Positions 1-5,651 of a stretch of 12,181 nt of DNA are shown piece by piece; position 1 is the first letter of the stretch, and every line of letters starts with the position of its first letter. The notes beneath the pieces were generated by a model. The model ran no database searches. It saw only the letters and a list, made by a program, of their open reading frames with translations, and was not told the origin of the DNA. This DNA comes from Caldisericota bacterium (lineage in GTDB: Bacteria; CG03; B21-G15). The stretch lies in NCBI GenBank assembly GCA_003650255.1, contig QMOP01000019.1, positions 1-12,181 of the forward strand, written 5' to 3'. The position numbers and the translations under genes are program-made.

Positions 1-683
1 TATCTTTTCTTTGAAAGGTTTAATTCCTGTTTTTCTTTTTCAAGTTCTTTTAATCTCTTATCTATTTTTTCAATCTCTTTTTTTGGTGAATCCTCAATAT
101 CAGGAAGTAAAACAACATTAAATTTTTCCTCAATATTTATATCCTTTGAAACAACAACCCAGTAAAATAAAACTCCTTTTTCTTTTTTTGCAACCTCATA
201 AAACTTAAATGGAATTTTTGAAATCTCATTCTTAAATTTTTCAATCTCCCTTTTTCTAATTTCTACAAGATAACATCTAAACTCCTTTAATGACTTTAAA
301 TAAATAAAAGGAAAATCAAATGATAAGAAATTTTTTAGAATCTCTTTTCTTTTTAAAAGTTCCCTTTTTTCATTTTCAATTCTTCTTATCTCATCATCTA
401 TTGTTTTAAGTTCCTCATAAATCTTATTGAACTCAAAACTCTCCTCTCCCCTTCCCCTTAAAGAAACCCTCCTTATATCAACTCCAAGAGAGTTTAAGAT
501 AAATTTTATTTTATTAAGAGAATCCTCTATCTCTTTTAAACTTACTTTTTCCTCTTTTTTTTCAAACTCTTTAACTGCATCCGAAACTTCTATACAACCT
601 TTCTCCTGTAAAAATGTTATAACCCTATCCTCATCCTTTTTCAATCCCATTATATAAATCTTTTTTACTTCTGAAATAGCCAT
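1..683 (-). CDS. A/V-type ATP synthase subunit I, N-terminal part (runs off the window)
   Basis: The reading frame starts at ATG 683-681 and stays open to base 1, giving about 227 residues of the soluble N-terminal region. The N-terminus (MAISEVKKIYIMGLKKDEDR) has the look of the NtpI/AtpI family, in which the first segment is a small alpha/beta domain followed by long coiled coils. Charged Lys/Glu-rich helical stretches follow at about residues 40-110 and again near residue 205 onward. In the family this subunit is the membrane stator that carries protons or Na+ past the c-ring. Its membrane half would lie beyond the window, so no transmembrane segment is visible. The start overlaps the end of the subunit H gene by 19 bases and has AGGAAG about 10 bases upstream, which suggests translational coupling. 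Family assignment is fairly secure; the exact start is less so. Confidence 0.8.
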   Translation of the reverse strand, partial: MAISEVKKIYIMGLKKDEDRVITFLQEKGCIEVSDAVKEFEKKEEKVSLKEIEDSLNKIKFILNSLGVDIRRVSLRGRGEESFEFNKIYEELKTIDDEIRRIENEKRELLKRKEILKNFLSFDFPFIYLKSLKEFRCYLVEIRKREIEKFKNEISKIPFKFYEVAKKEKGVLFYWVVVSKDINIEEKFNVVLLPDIEDSPKKEIEKIDKRLKELEKEKQELNLSKKR

Positions 684-967
684 TTCAAAACATCTTCCTT
701 TTTCTCATTAAACTTCCTTTCCAAATCTTTAATTTCTTTCTCTGTTTTTTCAATTATAACATCTCCTTCAACCTTTGCCTCAGCAACAATTTTCTCTTCA
801 ATAATCTTTGCCTTTTCCTCTATTTCAGAGAGTGTCTCTTTTTTCTTTTTTTTAAGTTGATCAGAATACTCCTCTATCTCCTTCTCCATCTTTCTTTTCT
901 CCTCTTCTATAACCTTTAAAAACTCCTCTTCCCTTTCCTTTACCTTTTTTAAAACCTCTTCAATCAA
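665..967 (-). CDS. A/V-type ATP synthase subunit H (peripheral-stalk coiled coil)
   Basis: This 100-residue protein is almost entirely Lys/Glu-rich helix with no Cys, Pro or transmembrane segment. It is typical of the peripheral-stalk subunit H/G (AhaH type) that pairs with subunit E and tethers subunit I to the catalytic head. The identification rests on composition, length and its position directly before subunit I, which is the usual order in archaeal-type ATPase operons (H-I-K-E-C...). The start is TTG at 967-965. An in-frame TGA lies two codons upstream, and GAGGTG sits about 4 bases before the TTG, so no earlier start is possible. The gene overlaps the upstream 88-residue gene by 8 bases and subunit I by 19 bases. 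A generic coiled-coil protein would look similar, so the call leans on context. Confidence 0.75.
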   Translation of the reverse strand: MIEEVLKKVKEREEEFLKVIEEEKRKMEKEIEEYSDQLKKKKKETLSEIEEKAKIIEEKIVAEAKVEGDVIIEKTEKEIKDLERKFNEKKEDVLKWLFQK

Positions 968-1226
968 ATTTCACCTCTATATTCTTCTCTTTTATAAGTT
1001 CCCATGCAAGAGGAGTAATTATTGTTCCCCTTTTAACTACCACCCTTCTTTTTCCCTTCATTATCCAATCCTTCACTTCTTTTTCTCCAATAAGTTCCTT
1101 TTTCGGAAACTTTGTATAAGATTTTATATAATTTCCTTTAACAAAAAAACCAAATTTCCCTTTCCTTTCTTCCTTTTTCCAGTTCTTTTCTCTCAAAACA
1201 TCAAATATCAAATCCTTTTCATCCAT
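960..1226 (-). CDS. Small BMC-linked protein with C-terminal 'TIITPxAxE' motif, function unknown
   Basis: This is an 88-residue basic protein with no signal peptide or membrane segment. The first ~55 residues are not recognisable. Residues 59-87 form a compact block containing TIITPLAWELIKEKNIEV. That block aligns without gaps to the N-terminal extension of the triose-phosphate isomerase at 10840-11742, with 10 of 18 residues identical from the TIITP core onward. A similar 'LTPSAREL' element occurs, from memory, near the N-terminus of EutT-type BMC cobalamin adenosyltransferases. The gene follows BMC-H 3 by 47 bases and overlaps the ATPase subunit H gene by 8 bases, so it may be the last gene of the BMC operon or the first of the ATPase operon. 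Its only ribosome-binding candidate, AAGGGA, is the last unit of a 7-bp repeat array. A scaffold or shell-docking role is speculation. Confidence 0.6.
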   Translation of the reverse strand: MDEKDLIFDVLREKNWKKEERKGKFGFFVKGNYIKSYTKFPKKELIGEKEVKDWIMKGKRRVVVKRGTIITPLAWELIKEKNIEVKFD

Positions 1227-1232
1227 ATTTTA

Positions 1233-1267
1233 AATCCCTTATCCCTTACACTTTGCCCTTTACACTA
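1233..1267. repeat. Degenerate 7-bp tandem array (5 units)
   Basis: Five units in strict 7-base phase: aatccct, tatccct, tacactt, tgccctt, tacacta. The array fills the gap between BMC-H 3 and the 88-residue gene. On the minus strand its last unit supplies AAGGGA, the only candidate ribosome-binding site for the 88-residue gene. Confidence 0.7.
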
Positions 1268-1273
1268 TCTCAA

Positions 1274-1555
1274 TTATCCCTGTGGTAAAATCTTCTCAAG
1301 TTGATTATCAGGTCTTGGAATTACATGTGCACTTACAAGTTCTCCAACTCTCTGAGCTGCTGCTGCTCCTGCCTCAACTGCTGCTCTTACTGCTCCAACC
1401 TCTCCTCTTACAAATGTTGTAACATAACCTCCACCAATTTTCTCATAACCAGAGAGTGTAACCTTTGCTGCTTTTACCATGGCATCACTTGCCTCAATCA
1501 GAGCAACAAGTCCTTTTGTTTCAATCATTCCAAGTGCAAGTTGCATCTCGGCCAT
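1274..1555 (-). CDS. BMC-H shell protein 3 (hexameric, PduA/EutM-like)
   Basis: This is a 93-residue single BMC-domain protein that forms the hexagonal tiles of the shell facets. The canonical features are the N-terminal strand LALGMIETKGLVALIEASDAM (about residues 6-26), the pore loop EKIGGGYVT (38-46), RGEVGAVRAAVEAGAAAA (50-67) and the C-terminal VSAHVIPRP (74-82). The pore triplet is Gly-Gly-Gly where PduA has Gly-Ser-Gly. The start at 1555 is preceded by AAAGGAGGTGAGT, a near-ideal ribosome-binding site. In-frame extension further upstream only reads through repeat island I. It is a close paralogue of BMC-H 1 at 9803-10114. It lies downstream of deoC, separated from it by the 284-bp gap that holds island I. 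Confidence 0.96.
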   Translation of the reverse strand: MAEMQLALGMIETKGLVALIEASDAMVKAAKVTLSGYEKIGGGYVTTFVRGEVGAVRAAVEAGAAAAQRVGELVSAHVIPRPDNQLEKILPQG

Positions 1556-1570
1556 ACTCACCTCCTTTAT

Positions 1571-1619
1571 AAATAACAAATAGCAAATAGCAAATGGTGA
1601 ATAGCGAATGGCAGGTGGT
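1571..1619. repeat. 7-bp tandem array (7 units) abutting island I
   Basis: Units in phase: aaataac, aaatagc, aaatagc, aaatggt, gaatagc, gaatggc, aggtggt. The final unit runs into the left inverted-repeat arm of island I. The array lies just upstream of the ribosome-binding site of BMC-H 3. Confidence 0.85.
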
Positions 1620-1821
1620 TTTTTCCCTGAGGGGGCTTTACGAACGAGGACACACACAGTGCGACAGTCTGACAGAGCGATAGAGCGAGAGTATAAGGGA
1701 GGCGGTTTTTCCTGAAGGGGCTTTGCGAGCGAGGACATTGTGCATTCCACCCTGCCTGCCGGCAGGCAGGCGCTGAAGAGAGTGAGCCACTCTCGCGAAC
1801 GTCCCCTGAGGGGAAAACCAC
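1614..1821. repeat. GC-rich nested inverted-repeat island I
   Basis: This island fills the gap between deoC and BMC-H 3 and is clearly richer in G+C than its surroundings. The outer left arm (1614-1635, ggtggtttt...ctgaggggg) and an inner left arm (1701-1720, ggcggttttt...gaagggg) both pair with one right arm (1803-1821, cccctgaggggaaaaccac). Between the left arms is an 8-bp tandem array: cacagtgc, gacagtct, gacagagc, gatagagc, gagagtat (1655-1694). A perfect 20-bp palindrome, two cctg units around ccgg, sits at 1751-1770, and a small hairpin (agagtg/cactct) follows. Open frames through it encode only low-complexity peptides and look non-coding. Close relatives are at 3144-3383 and 7397-7656. 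Confidence 0.85.
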
Positions 1822-1839
1822 TTTCCTTCTCACTGCTCT

Positions 1840-2787
1840 TTAATAATCTGTTTTTCCCTCACCACCTTTTATAATCTGAACAGAAGCACTTGCTCCAATC
1901 CTTGTCGCACCTGCAGAAATCATCTCTTCTGCCTGCTCTTTTGTTCTTATTCCACCACTTGCTTTAACTCCCATAGAGGGACCAACAACTTCCCTCATCA
2001 AAGCAACATCTGATACCTTTGCTCCTCCAGGACCAAAACCAGTTGATGTTTTCACAAAATCTGCACCTGCCATTTTTGCAAGTTGACATGCCTTAACCTT
2101 TTCACCATCAGTGAGTAATGCTGTCTCAATTATGACCTTCAAAATCTTTCCCTTAGTTGCTTCTCTTACTGCTTTTATGTCATCAAGAACAAGTTGATAG
2201 TCCCCACTTTTCAATGCTCCAACATTTATAACCATATCAACCTCATCTGCACCATTCATCACCGCTTCTCTTGCTTCCATTGCTTTTACAGTTGGAGTTG
2301 TTGCACCAAGAGGAAATCCAATAACAGTGCAGACCTTAACATCTGAACCTTGAAGAAGTTTCTTACAATAAGAAACCCATGAAGGATTAACACACACACT
2401 TGCAAAACCATACTTTTTTGCTTCCTCACACAATCTTTTTATATCCTCTTTAGTTGCTGATGGTTTAAGAAGAGTGTGGTCAATATACTTTGCTAAATCA
2501 GGAGAGACCTTTTGAGGATGAAGTGCAGATATCCTTCCTGCTCCTGCTGCAATTATTCCTCTTACCTCTCCTTCTTTTCTTACAACACACAATCCGCATG
2601 CAGAACACTCAACTCCATCCTTATACGCAGGACATGGAGCAAAAACTTTTCCACTTGTTGAACTTGATGTAAGAACTGCCTCTTCAGGGGGGATCTTTCC
2701 AGCAGTTCCAACTCTAACACTTCCCTCCTTAGGAGAAATATCCTTTCCAGCACTTCCCCAGGTAATTTCAAAATCCTTATTATTCAT
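1840..2787 (-). CDS. deoC: Deoxyribose-phosphate aldolase (DERA) with Cys-rich N-terminal extension
   Basis: DERA is a class I aldolase that cleaves 2-deoxyribose 5-phosphate to acetaldehyde and glyceraldehyde 3-phosphate. It is probably the signature enzyme of this compartment. Residues ~95-315 form the TIM-barrel domain. The Schiff-base lysine is K246 in VKTSTGFG, the second lysine is K275 in VKASGGIR, and D184 lies in DEVDMVINVG. The chain ends in Tyr, as in the E. coli enzyme, where the terminal Tyr takes part in catalysis. The protein has 315 residues against about 220-260 for stand-alone enzymes. The excess is a ~95-residue extension with C52-x8-C61-x2-C64-x2-C67, a possible Zn or Fe-S site, followed by a GAGRIS segment. 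The start at 2787 has GAGGAGGAAAT directly upstream. BMC-P 3 ends 12 bases before it. Aldolase function is secure; the extension's role (docking, redox or assembly) is unknown. Confidence 0.95.
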   Translation of the reverse strand: MNNKDFEITWGSAGKDISPKEGSVRVGTAGKIPPEEAVLTSSSTSGKVFAPCPAYKDGVECSACGLCVVRKEGEVRGIIAAGAGRISALHPQKVSPDLAKYIDHTLLKPSATKEDIKRLCEEAKKYGFASVCVNPSWVSYCKKLLQGSDVKVCTVIGFPLGATTPTVKAMEAREAVMNGADEVDMVINVGALKSGDYQLVLDDIKAVREATKGKILKVIIETALLTDGEKVKACQLAKMAGADFVKTSTGFGPGGAKVSDVALMREVVGPSMGVKASGGIRTKEQAEEMISAGATRIGASASVQIIKGGEGKTDY

Positions 2788-2799
2788 ATTTCCTCCTCA

Positions 2800-3096
2800 T
2801 CAATGATACCTCTTATAAATTTCCTGTTTTTTTACCTCATCAACAATTCCAGCAATTATTGTTCTTATTCCTGCTCTTGGATTTTCAAGTATCTGTCTTG
2901 CAGAATTTCCTTCATCAATGACAAGAACTGTATCTCCTATTCCAGCATCAACACTCTTATCAACAGCAAGCATTATATCTCCTATAAGTTCTCCTTTTTC
3001 AACATCAAGTTCCCTTACAAGCAAGAGTTTAAGTCCTTTCAAAACCCAATGTTTCCTTGTAGCCCATACATTTCCAACAACCTTACAGACCTTCAT
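2800..3096 (-). CDS. BMC-P vertex protein 3 (EutN/CcmL family)
   Basis: This 98-residue pentamer-forming protein caps shell vertices. Family landmarks are the N-terminal VCKVVGNVWATRKHWVLKGLKLLLV, then AVDKSVDAGIGDTVLVIDEGNSAR (about residues 53-76), and the closing IIAGIVDEV. The start is placed at ATG 3096 because family members begin MxxGxV. An ATG nine codons upstream (3123) lies inside the 7-bp repeat array and would add only repeat-encoded residues (MLFAINCTT). No clear ribosome-binding site precedes ATG 3096, unlike most neighbours, so the repeat array may have displaced it. The stop codon is followed within 4 bases by the deoC ribosome-binding site. It is shorter than BMC-P 1 and 2 and the most divergent of the three. 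Confidence 0.92.
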   Translation of the reverse strand: MKVCKVVGNVWATRKHWVLKGLKLLLVRELDVEKGELIGDIMLAVDKSVDAGIGDTVLVIDEGNSARQILENPRAGIRTIIAGIVDEVKKQEIYKRYH

Positions 3097-3107
3097 AGTG
3101 GTACAGT

Positions 3108-3149
3108 TAATAGCAAATAGCAAATAGCGAATAGCAAATGGTAGGTGGT
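3108..3149. repeat. 7-bp tandem array (6 units) abutting island II
   Basis: Units in phase: taatagc, aaatagc, aaatagc, gaatagc, aaatggt, aggtggt. It begins 12 bases upstream of the BMC-P 3 start and runs into the left arm of island II. This is the same arrangement as the array next to island I. Confidence 0.85.
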
Positions 3150-3383
3150 TTTTCCCGAAGGGGCTTTACAAGCGAGGATGCATACAGTGCGACAGTCTGA
3201 CAGAGCGACAGAGCGACAGTATAAGGAGAGCGGTTTTCCCTGAGGGGGCTTTACGTCCGAGGACATAGGGCATTCTACCGCAGGACGTAGAGCGAGCCAC
3301 ATACGCGAGCGTCCTCCGAAGGGGAAACCGCTTCTCCTTCCCGATATATATCGGGACGAGCATCCCCTGAGGAGAAAACCACC
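3144..3383. repeat. GC-rich nested inverted-repeat island II
   Basis: This island accounts for most of the 309-bp gap between BMC-P 2 and BMC-P 3. The outer arms at 3144-3163 (ggtggtttttcccgaagggg) and 3363-3383 pair. The inner arms at 3230-3248 and 3313-3331 also pair. The 8-bp array is most regular here: tacagtgc, gacagtct, gacagagc, gacagagc, gacagtat (3183-3222). An 18-bp perfect palindrome (tcccgatatatatcggga) lies at 3339-3356. It lacks the cctgcctg palindrome of islands I and III and is the most diverged copy. I see no protein or known RNA gene in it. Confidence 0.82.
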
Positions 3384-3405
3384 TTCCTCTTCTTTTAAAA
3401 TATCT

Positions 3406-3714
3406 CTATTCATCATTAGAATCATGTTCAATTAATGTAACGCCATCAATTATTCCCATAATTGTTGCATCAAATGGTGGCATCTCCTCTACAGTTTGTT
3501 CATCTTTTGTCATCCACTGAAAACAAGCTTCTCTTGCTTTAACATAAAAAACAAACTCACCTGCTCCTGCTCCAACACTATCTGCTGCAACAATTGGGTC
3601 ACCTTTTGGATTTCCATACCAGTCAGTTGGTTGAATCAGAAGAAGTTTCTTTCCTTTTACTGTTTCATAACTCCTTGTCGCAACAACTCTTCCAATAACC
3701 TTTGCCGGATACAT
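3406..3714 (-). CDS. BMC-P vertex protein 2 (EutN/CcmL family)
   Basis: This 102-residue pentamer protein shows the family pattern. It has AKVIGRVVATRSYETVKGKKLLLIQP (residues 4-29), PIVAADSVGAGAGEFVFYVKAREA (about 40-63) and a final ATIMGIIDGV. Where most family members have a Gly-Ser-Ser-Ala-Arg-type turn, this one reads KAREACFQW. A short insertion (MTKDEQTVEEMPP) follows. The C-terminus is acidic (EHDSNDE). Its ATG lies one base after the rpiB 2 stop codon, so the two are likely coupled. The candidate ribosome-binding sequence (AAGGCTAAA) is weak and is made of 7-bp repeat units. Island II separates it from BMC-P 3. Confidence 0.93.
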   Translation of the reverse strand: MYPAKVIGRVVATRSYETVKGKKLLLIQPTDWYGNPKGDPIVAADSVGAGAGEFVFYVKAREACFQWMTKDEQTVEEMPPFDATIMGIIDGVTLIEHDSNDE

Positions 3715-3741
3715 TTTAGCCTTTAGCCTTGTTACTTGTTA
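3714..3741. repeat. 7-bp tandem array (4 units) over the rpiB 2 / BMC-P 2 junction
   Basis: Units in phase: ttttagc, ctttagc, cttgtta, cttgtta. The array encodes the last residues of the rpiB 2 product (ITSNKAKG) and contains its stop codon, so repeat growth here has shaped the C-terminus of a protein. Confidence 0.65.
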
Positions 3742-4177
3742 TTTCTTCATATTTTTTAATTTTCTCAATTCTTCTTTTATGTCTTTCTTCTTTAAACTCT
3801 GCTTCAATCCATCCAAGAATTGCACTCTTTACCTCATCCAAATCTATATATCCAGCAGGAAAACACAACACATTTGCATTATTATGCTCTTTTGATAATT
3901 TCCCAATCTCACTCTTAAAAACAAGAGCTGCCCTTACTCCTTTTACCTTATTTGCTGAAATAACCATACCCTGACCTGTATGACAGAAAAAAAGTCCTAA
4001 ATCAAATTCTCCTTTTGATACTTTTTCTGCTGCTTTTATTGAATAATCAGGATAATCACAACTTTCTTCAGAAAAACATCCTTCATCAAAAAATTCTATA
4101 TCCTTTTCTTTAAGCCATTTTTTTATCTCTTCCTTCATCCCATATCCTCTATGATCACTTGCAAGAATAACTCTCAT
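3716..4177 (-). CDS. RpiB/LacB-like sugar-phosphate isomerase 2 (retains catalytic-position Cys)
   Basis: This is a 153-residue RpiB/LacAB-family isomerase, the fold that interconverts aldose and ketose sugar phosphates. Landmarks are SDHRGYGMKEEI (residues 7-18), DYPDYS (41-46), FFCHTGQGMVISANKVKGVRA (63-83), KEHNNANVL (96-104) and ERHKRRIEKI (131-140). C65 occupies the general-base position of classic RpiB, but the usual C-G-T-G is C-H-T-G here. H98 matches the ring-opening His region, and the H/R cluster near 133 the phosphate-binding site. The C-terminal ~10 residues are repeat-encoded. It follows rpiB 1 by 30 bases and is paired with it in the operon. Whether the substrate is ribose 5-phosphate, a deoxy-sugar phosphate or something else cannot be read from the sequence. 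Confidence 0.9.
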   Translation of the reverse strand: MRVILASDHRGYGMKEEIKKWLKEKDIEFFDEGCFSEESCDYPDYSIKAAEKVSKGEFDLGLFFCHTGQGMVISANKVKGVRAALVFKSEIGKLSKEHNNANVLCFPAGYIDLDEVKSAILGWIEAEFKEERHKRRIEKIKKYEEITSNKAKG

Positions 4178-4207
4178 CTTTTAGACATACTTTAGCCTTA
4201 TCACCTT

Positions 4208-4651
4208 TTAATACATCTCCTCAATTCTTTTTACTTTATTCAATCTCCTTTCATGTCTTCCACCACCAAAAGGTGTTGTAAGCCAGAGTTTTACCATCTC
4301 TTTTGCAAGAAGGTCTCCTACCATTTTTGCTCCAATACATAAAACATTACAGTCGTCATGTTCGGAGGCATATCTTGCTGTCATTTCATTGTATACACAA
4401 ACAGCCCTTATACCTTTAATTTTATTTGCTGTCATTGTCATTCCACCACCAGTTCCATCAAGTAAAATCCCCTTTTCACATTCACCCTTCCTCACTGCTT
4501 CACAGAGAAGTAAAGCAATATCTGGATAATCAACTGAATCCTTAGAATAACATCCAAAATCCTTAACCTCGTATCCTTCTTTTTCAAGAAACTTCTTTAA
4601 CTCCTCCTTCAAATCAAAACCAGCATGGTCACTTCCTATTGCTATCCTCAT
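4208..4651 (-). CDS. RpiB/LacA-like sugar-phosphate isomerase 1 (Asp at the catalytic Cys position)
   Basis: This 147-residue RpiB-family protein has GSDHAGFDLKEEL (residues 6-18), DYPDIA (41-46), LLDGTGGGMTMTANKIKGIRA (63-83), SEHDDCNVL (96-104) and GGRHERRLNKV (130-140). The anion-hole loop GTGGG and phosphate-binding H/R residues are intact, but the general-base Cys is replaced by D65. The same substitution occurs, from memory, in LacA of the heteromeric galactose-6-phosphate isomerase LacAB, whose partner LacB keeps the Cys. Here the adjacent rpiB 2 keeps it. The two may therefore form one mixed enzyme rather than being redundant. The start at 4651 has GGAGGAGAATT immediately upstream, placed just after the hicA stop codon. 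RpiB with DERA is the hallmark of sugar-phosphate BMC loci. Confidence 0.92.
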   Translation of the reverse strand: MRIAIGSDHAGFDLKEELKKFLEKEGYEVKDFGCYSKDSVDYPDIALLLCEAVRKGECEKGILLDGTGGGMTMTANKIKGIRAVCVYNEMTARYASEHDDCNVLCIGAKMVGDLLAKEMVKLWLTTPFGGGRHERRLNKVKRIEEMY

Positions 4652-4664
4652 AATTCTCCTCCAT

Positions 4665-4853
4665 CTACTTTATCTCCTTCACTCCTAAATCTCTGCATAT
4701 TTTCCTTGCCAGAAAATCATCTATCTCTGTGTGTCTTGGTAGAGTAGAAGTTTTATTATTTTTTGGATTCCACAATACAGTATGTCTTCTTCCCTCCCTA
4801 TAAACAATACACCCTAATTTTTTAAGGTATTTCAAAATCTTTGTCCTTTTCAT
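4665..4853 (-). CDS. HicA-family toxin-like mRNA interferase
   Basis: This 62-residue basic protein has the HicA/YcfA pattern. It carries ILKYLKKLGCIVYREGRRHTVLWNP followed by LPRHTEI and a C-terminal KICRDLGV helix. H24 lies at the catalytic His position of this double-stranded-RNA-binding-like fold, although the preceding residues are RR instead of the usual G-S/G-G. HicA toxins cleave mRNA on the ribosome and are neutralised by HicB. The ATG overlaps the hicB stop (ATGA), so the two are translationally coupled in antitoxin-first order. The pair sits inside the BMC operon between pduT and rpiB 1. Whether it is an active toxin cannot be told from sequence. Confidence 0.85.
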   Translation of the reverse strand: MKRTKILKYLKKLGCIVYREGRRHTVLWNPKNNKTSTLPRHTEIDDFLARKICRDLGVKEIK

Positions 4854-5077
4854 CTTGTAATTGTAATATGAATTGACTCTTTAATAATCTCTTCTCCAGA
4901 AAGAGTTTTGCGAGTGATTTCACGATTTACCTCAAGTATTAACTTAAGCGCTTCCCTTAAATTTCTTTTTACCTCTTTTAACGTTCTACCCTGAGTATTC
5001 ACTCCTGGAATTTCCTCTATATATCCTATATACCACTTTCCTCTTTTCTCATATACCGCAGTAAATTCTCCCTTCAT
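4850..5077 (-). CDS. HicB-family antitoxin-like protein
   Basis: This 75-residue protein matches the short HicB (UPF0150) form. An N-terminal strand region FTAVYEKRGKWYIGYIEEIPGVNTQG (residues 4-29) resembles the degenerate RNase-H-like HicB fold. It is followed by the helix TLKEVKRNLREALKLILEVN. No C-terminal helix-turn-helix or ribbon-helix-helix domain is visible, so autoregulation by DNA binding is not expected from this chain alone. The ribosome-binding site GAGGAGGTGAGATA lies directly before the start and overlaps the end of pduT's stop region. The gene overlaps hicA by 4 bases. Its strong initiation signal fits the need for excess antitoxin. Confidence 0.85.
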   Translation of the reverse strand: MKGEFTAVYEKRGKWYIGYIEEIPGVNTQGRTLKEVKRNLREALKLILEVNREITRKTLSGEEIIKESIHITITR

Positions 5078-5089
5078 TATCTCACCTCC

Positions 5090-5638
5090 TCATAAAACTA
5101 CTTTTCCCATATCAGGATGTGCTTTTGGAATTACTGTTCTTGAAATTAAAATTCCTTCACCTTTTAAAGCATTGCATCCAGCATTAACAGCAGTTCTTAC
5201 TGCTCCTACTTCACCTGTCATTGTGACATATGCTTTTCCACCAAGTCCCATTGCAAGACGAATCTCTATTAACCTTACATCTGCTGCTTTTCTTGCAACA
5301 TCTGCTGCAATTATGCAACTTGATATTGAAAATGTTTCAATAACTCCAATTGCCTCTATCTCCTTTACATCTGTTGTCCCTCTTATTGCAGGAATTACTT
5401 CAGGATGAACATTCGGTATTATAAGTCGGTCAACAACATAATCTCCTCCAGTATCAATACCTTTTGAAACCGACTCCTCAACTGAAGCAAGAAGTCCTGT
5501 TATAAGAACAATGTATTTTCCAGGACAGGTAGGATGTGCCTCAACAAGTTCAACTCCAGCAACCTTAAGCATACTATCACATACCTCAATTCCTCTCGCA
5601 ACACTATTCAATTCTAACAACCCTATTGCAGCTTCCAT
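5090..5638 (-). CDS. pduT: BMC-T trimeric shell protein, PduT-like with putative Fe-S Cys
   Basis: This 182-residue protein contains two tandem BMC domains, residues ~1-90 (starting EAAIGLLELNSVARGIEV) and ~93-182 (starting IEAIGVIETFSISSC). It should form pseudo-hexameric trimers. C38 in HPTCPGKYIVLITG aligns with C38 of Salmonella PduT (TICPGKFLL), which holds a [4Fe-4S] cluster at the trimer axis. The second domain carries the usual GLGGKAYVTMTGEVGAVRTAV pore-side element. It follows pduS by 13 bases and has its own strong ribosome-binding site (AGAGGAGGAATAG). Direct adjacency to pduS supports an electron-conducting pore that passes electrons from the lumen to the cytosol. The shell assignment is certain; the cluster is inferred from the Cys position. 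Confidence 0.94.
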   Translation of the reverse strand: MEAAIGLLELNSVARGIEVCDSMLKVAGVELVEAHPTCPGKYIVLITGLLASVEESVSKGIDTGGDYVVDRLIIPNVHPEVIPAIRGTTDVKEIEAIGVIETFSISSCIIAADVARKAADVRLIEIRLAMGLGGKAYVTMTGEVGAVRTAVNAGCNALKGEGILISRTVIPKAHPDMGKVVL

Positions 5639-5651
5639 CTATTCCTCCTCT

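Noticed and set aside
1571..1694. CRISPR-like array of short repeats
   Set aside because: The units are 7 or 8 bp, directly tandem and without spacers. No cas gene is present.
1614..1821. Hammerhead-type ribozyme suggested by ctga...gaaaac in the right arm
   Set aside because: The conserved core order and three-stem arrangement are not met. The resemblance is explained by the inverted-repeat arms.
1614..1821. Island I as a rho-independent terminator ending the operon after deoC
   Set aside because: The arms are long and interrupted, no T-run follows the right arm on the minus-strand transcript side in terminator position, and a strong BMC-H gene follows.
1567..1833. Minus-strand open frame across island I (also similar frames in islands II and III)
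   Set aside because: The predicted peptides (PACRQAG, LSLCQTVAL) come from the palindrome and the 8-bp array. They differ in frame between copies and have no ribosome-binding site or domain.
3097..3123. Nine-residue upstream extension of BMC-P 3
   Set aside because: It lies partly in the repeat array, and family members start at the MKVCKVVGNV position. It is kept as a minor possibility because neither start has a good ribosome-binding site.
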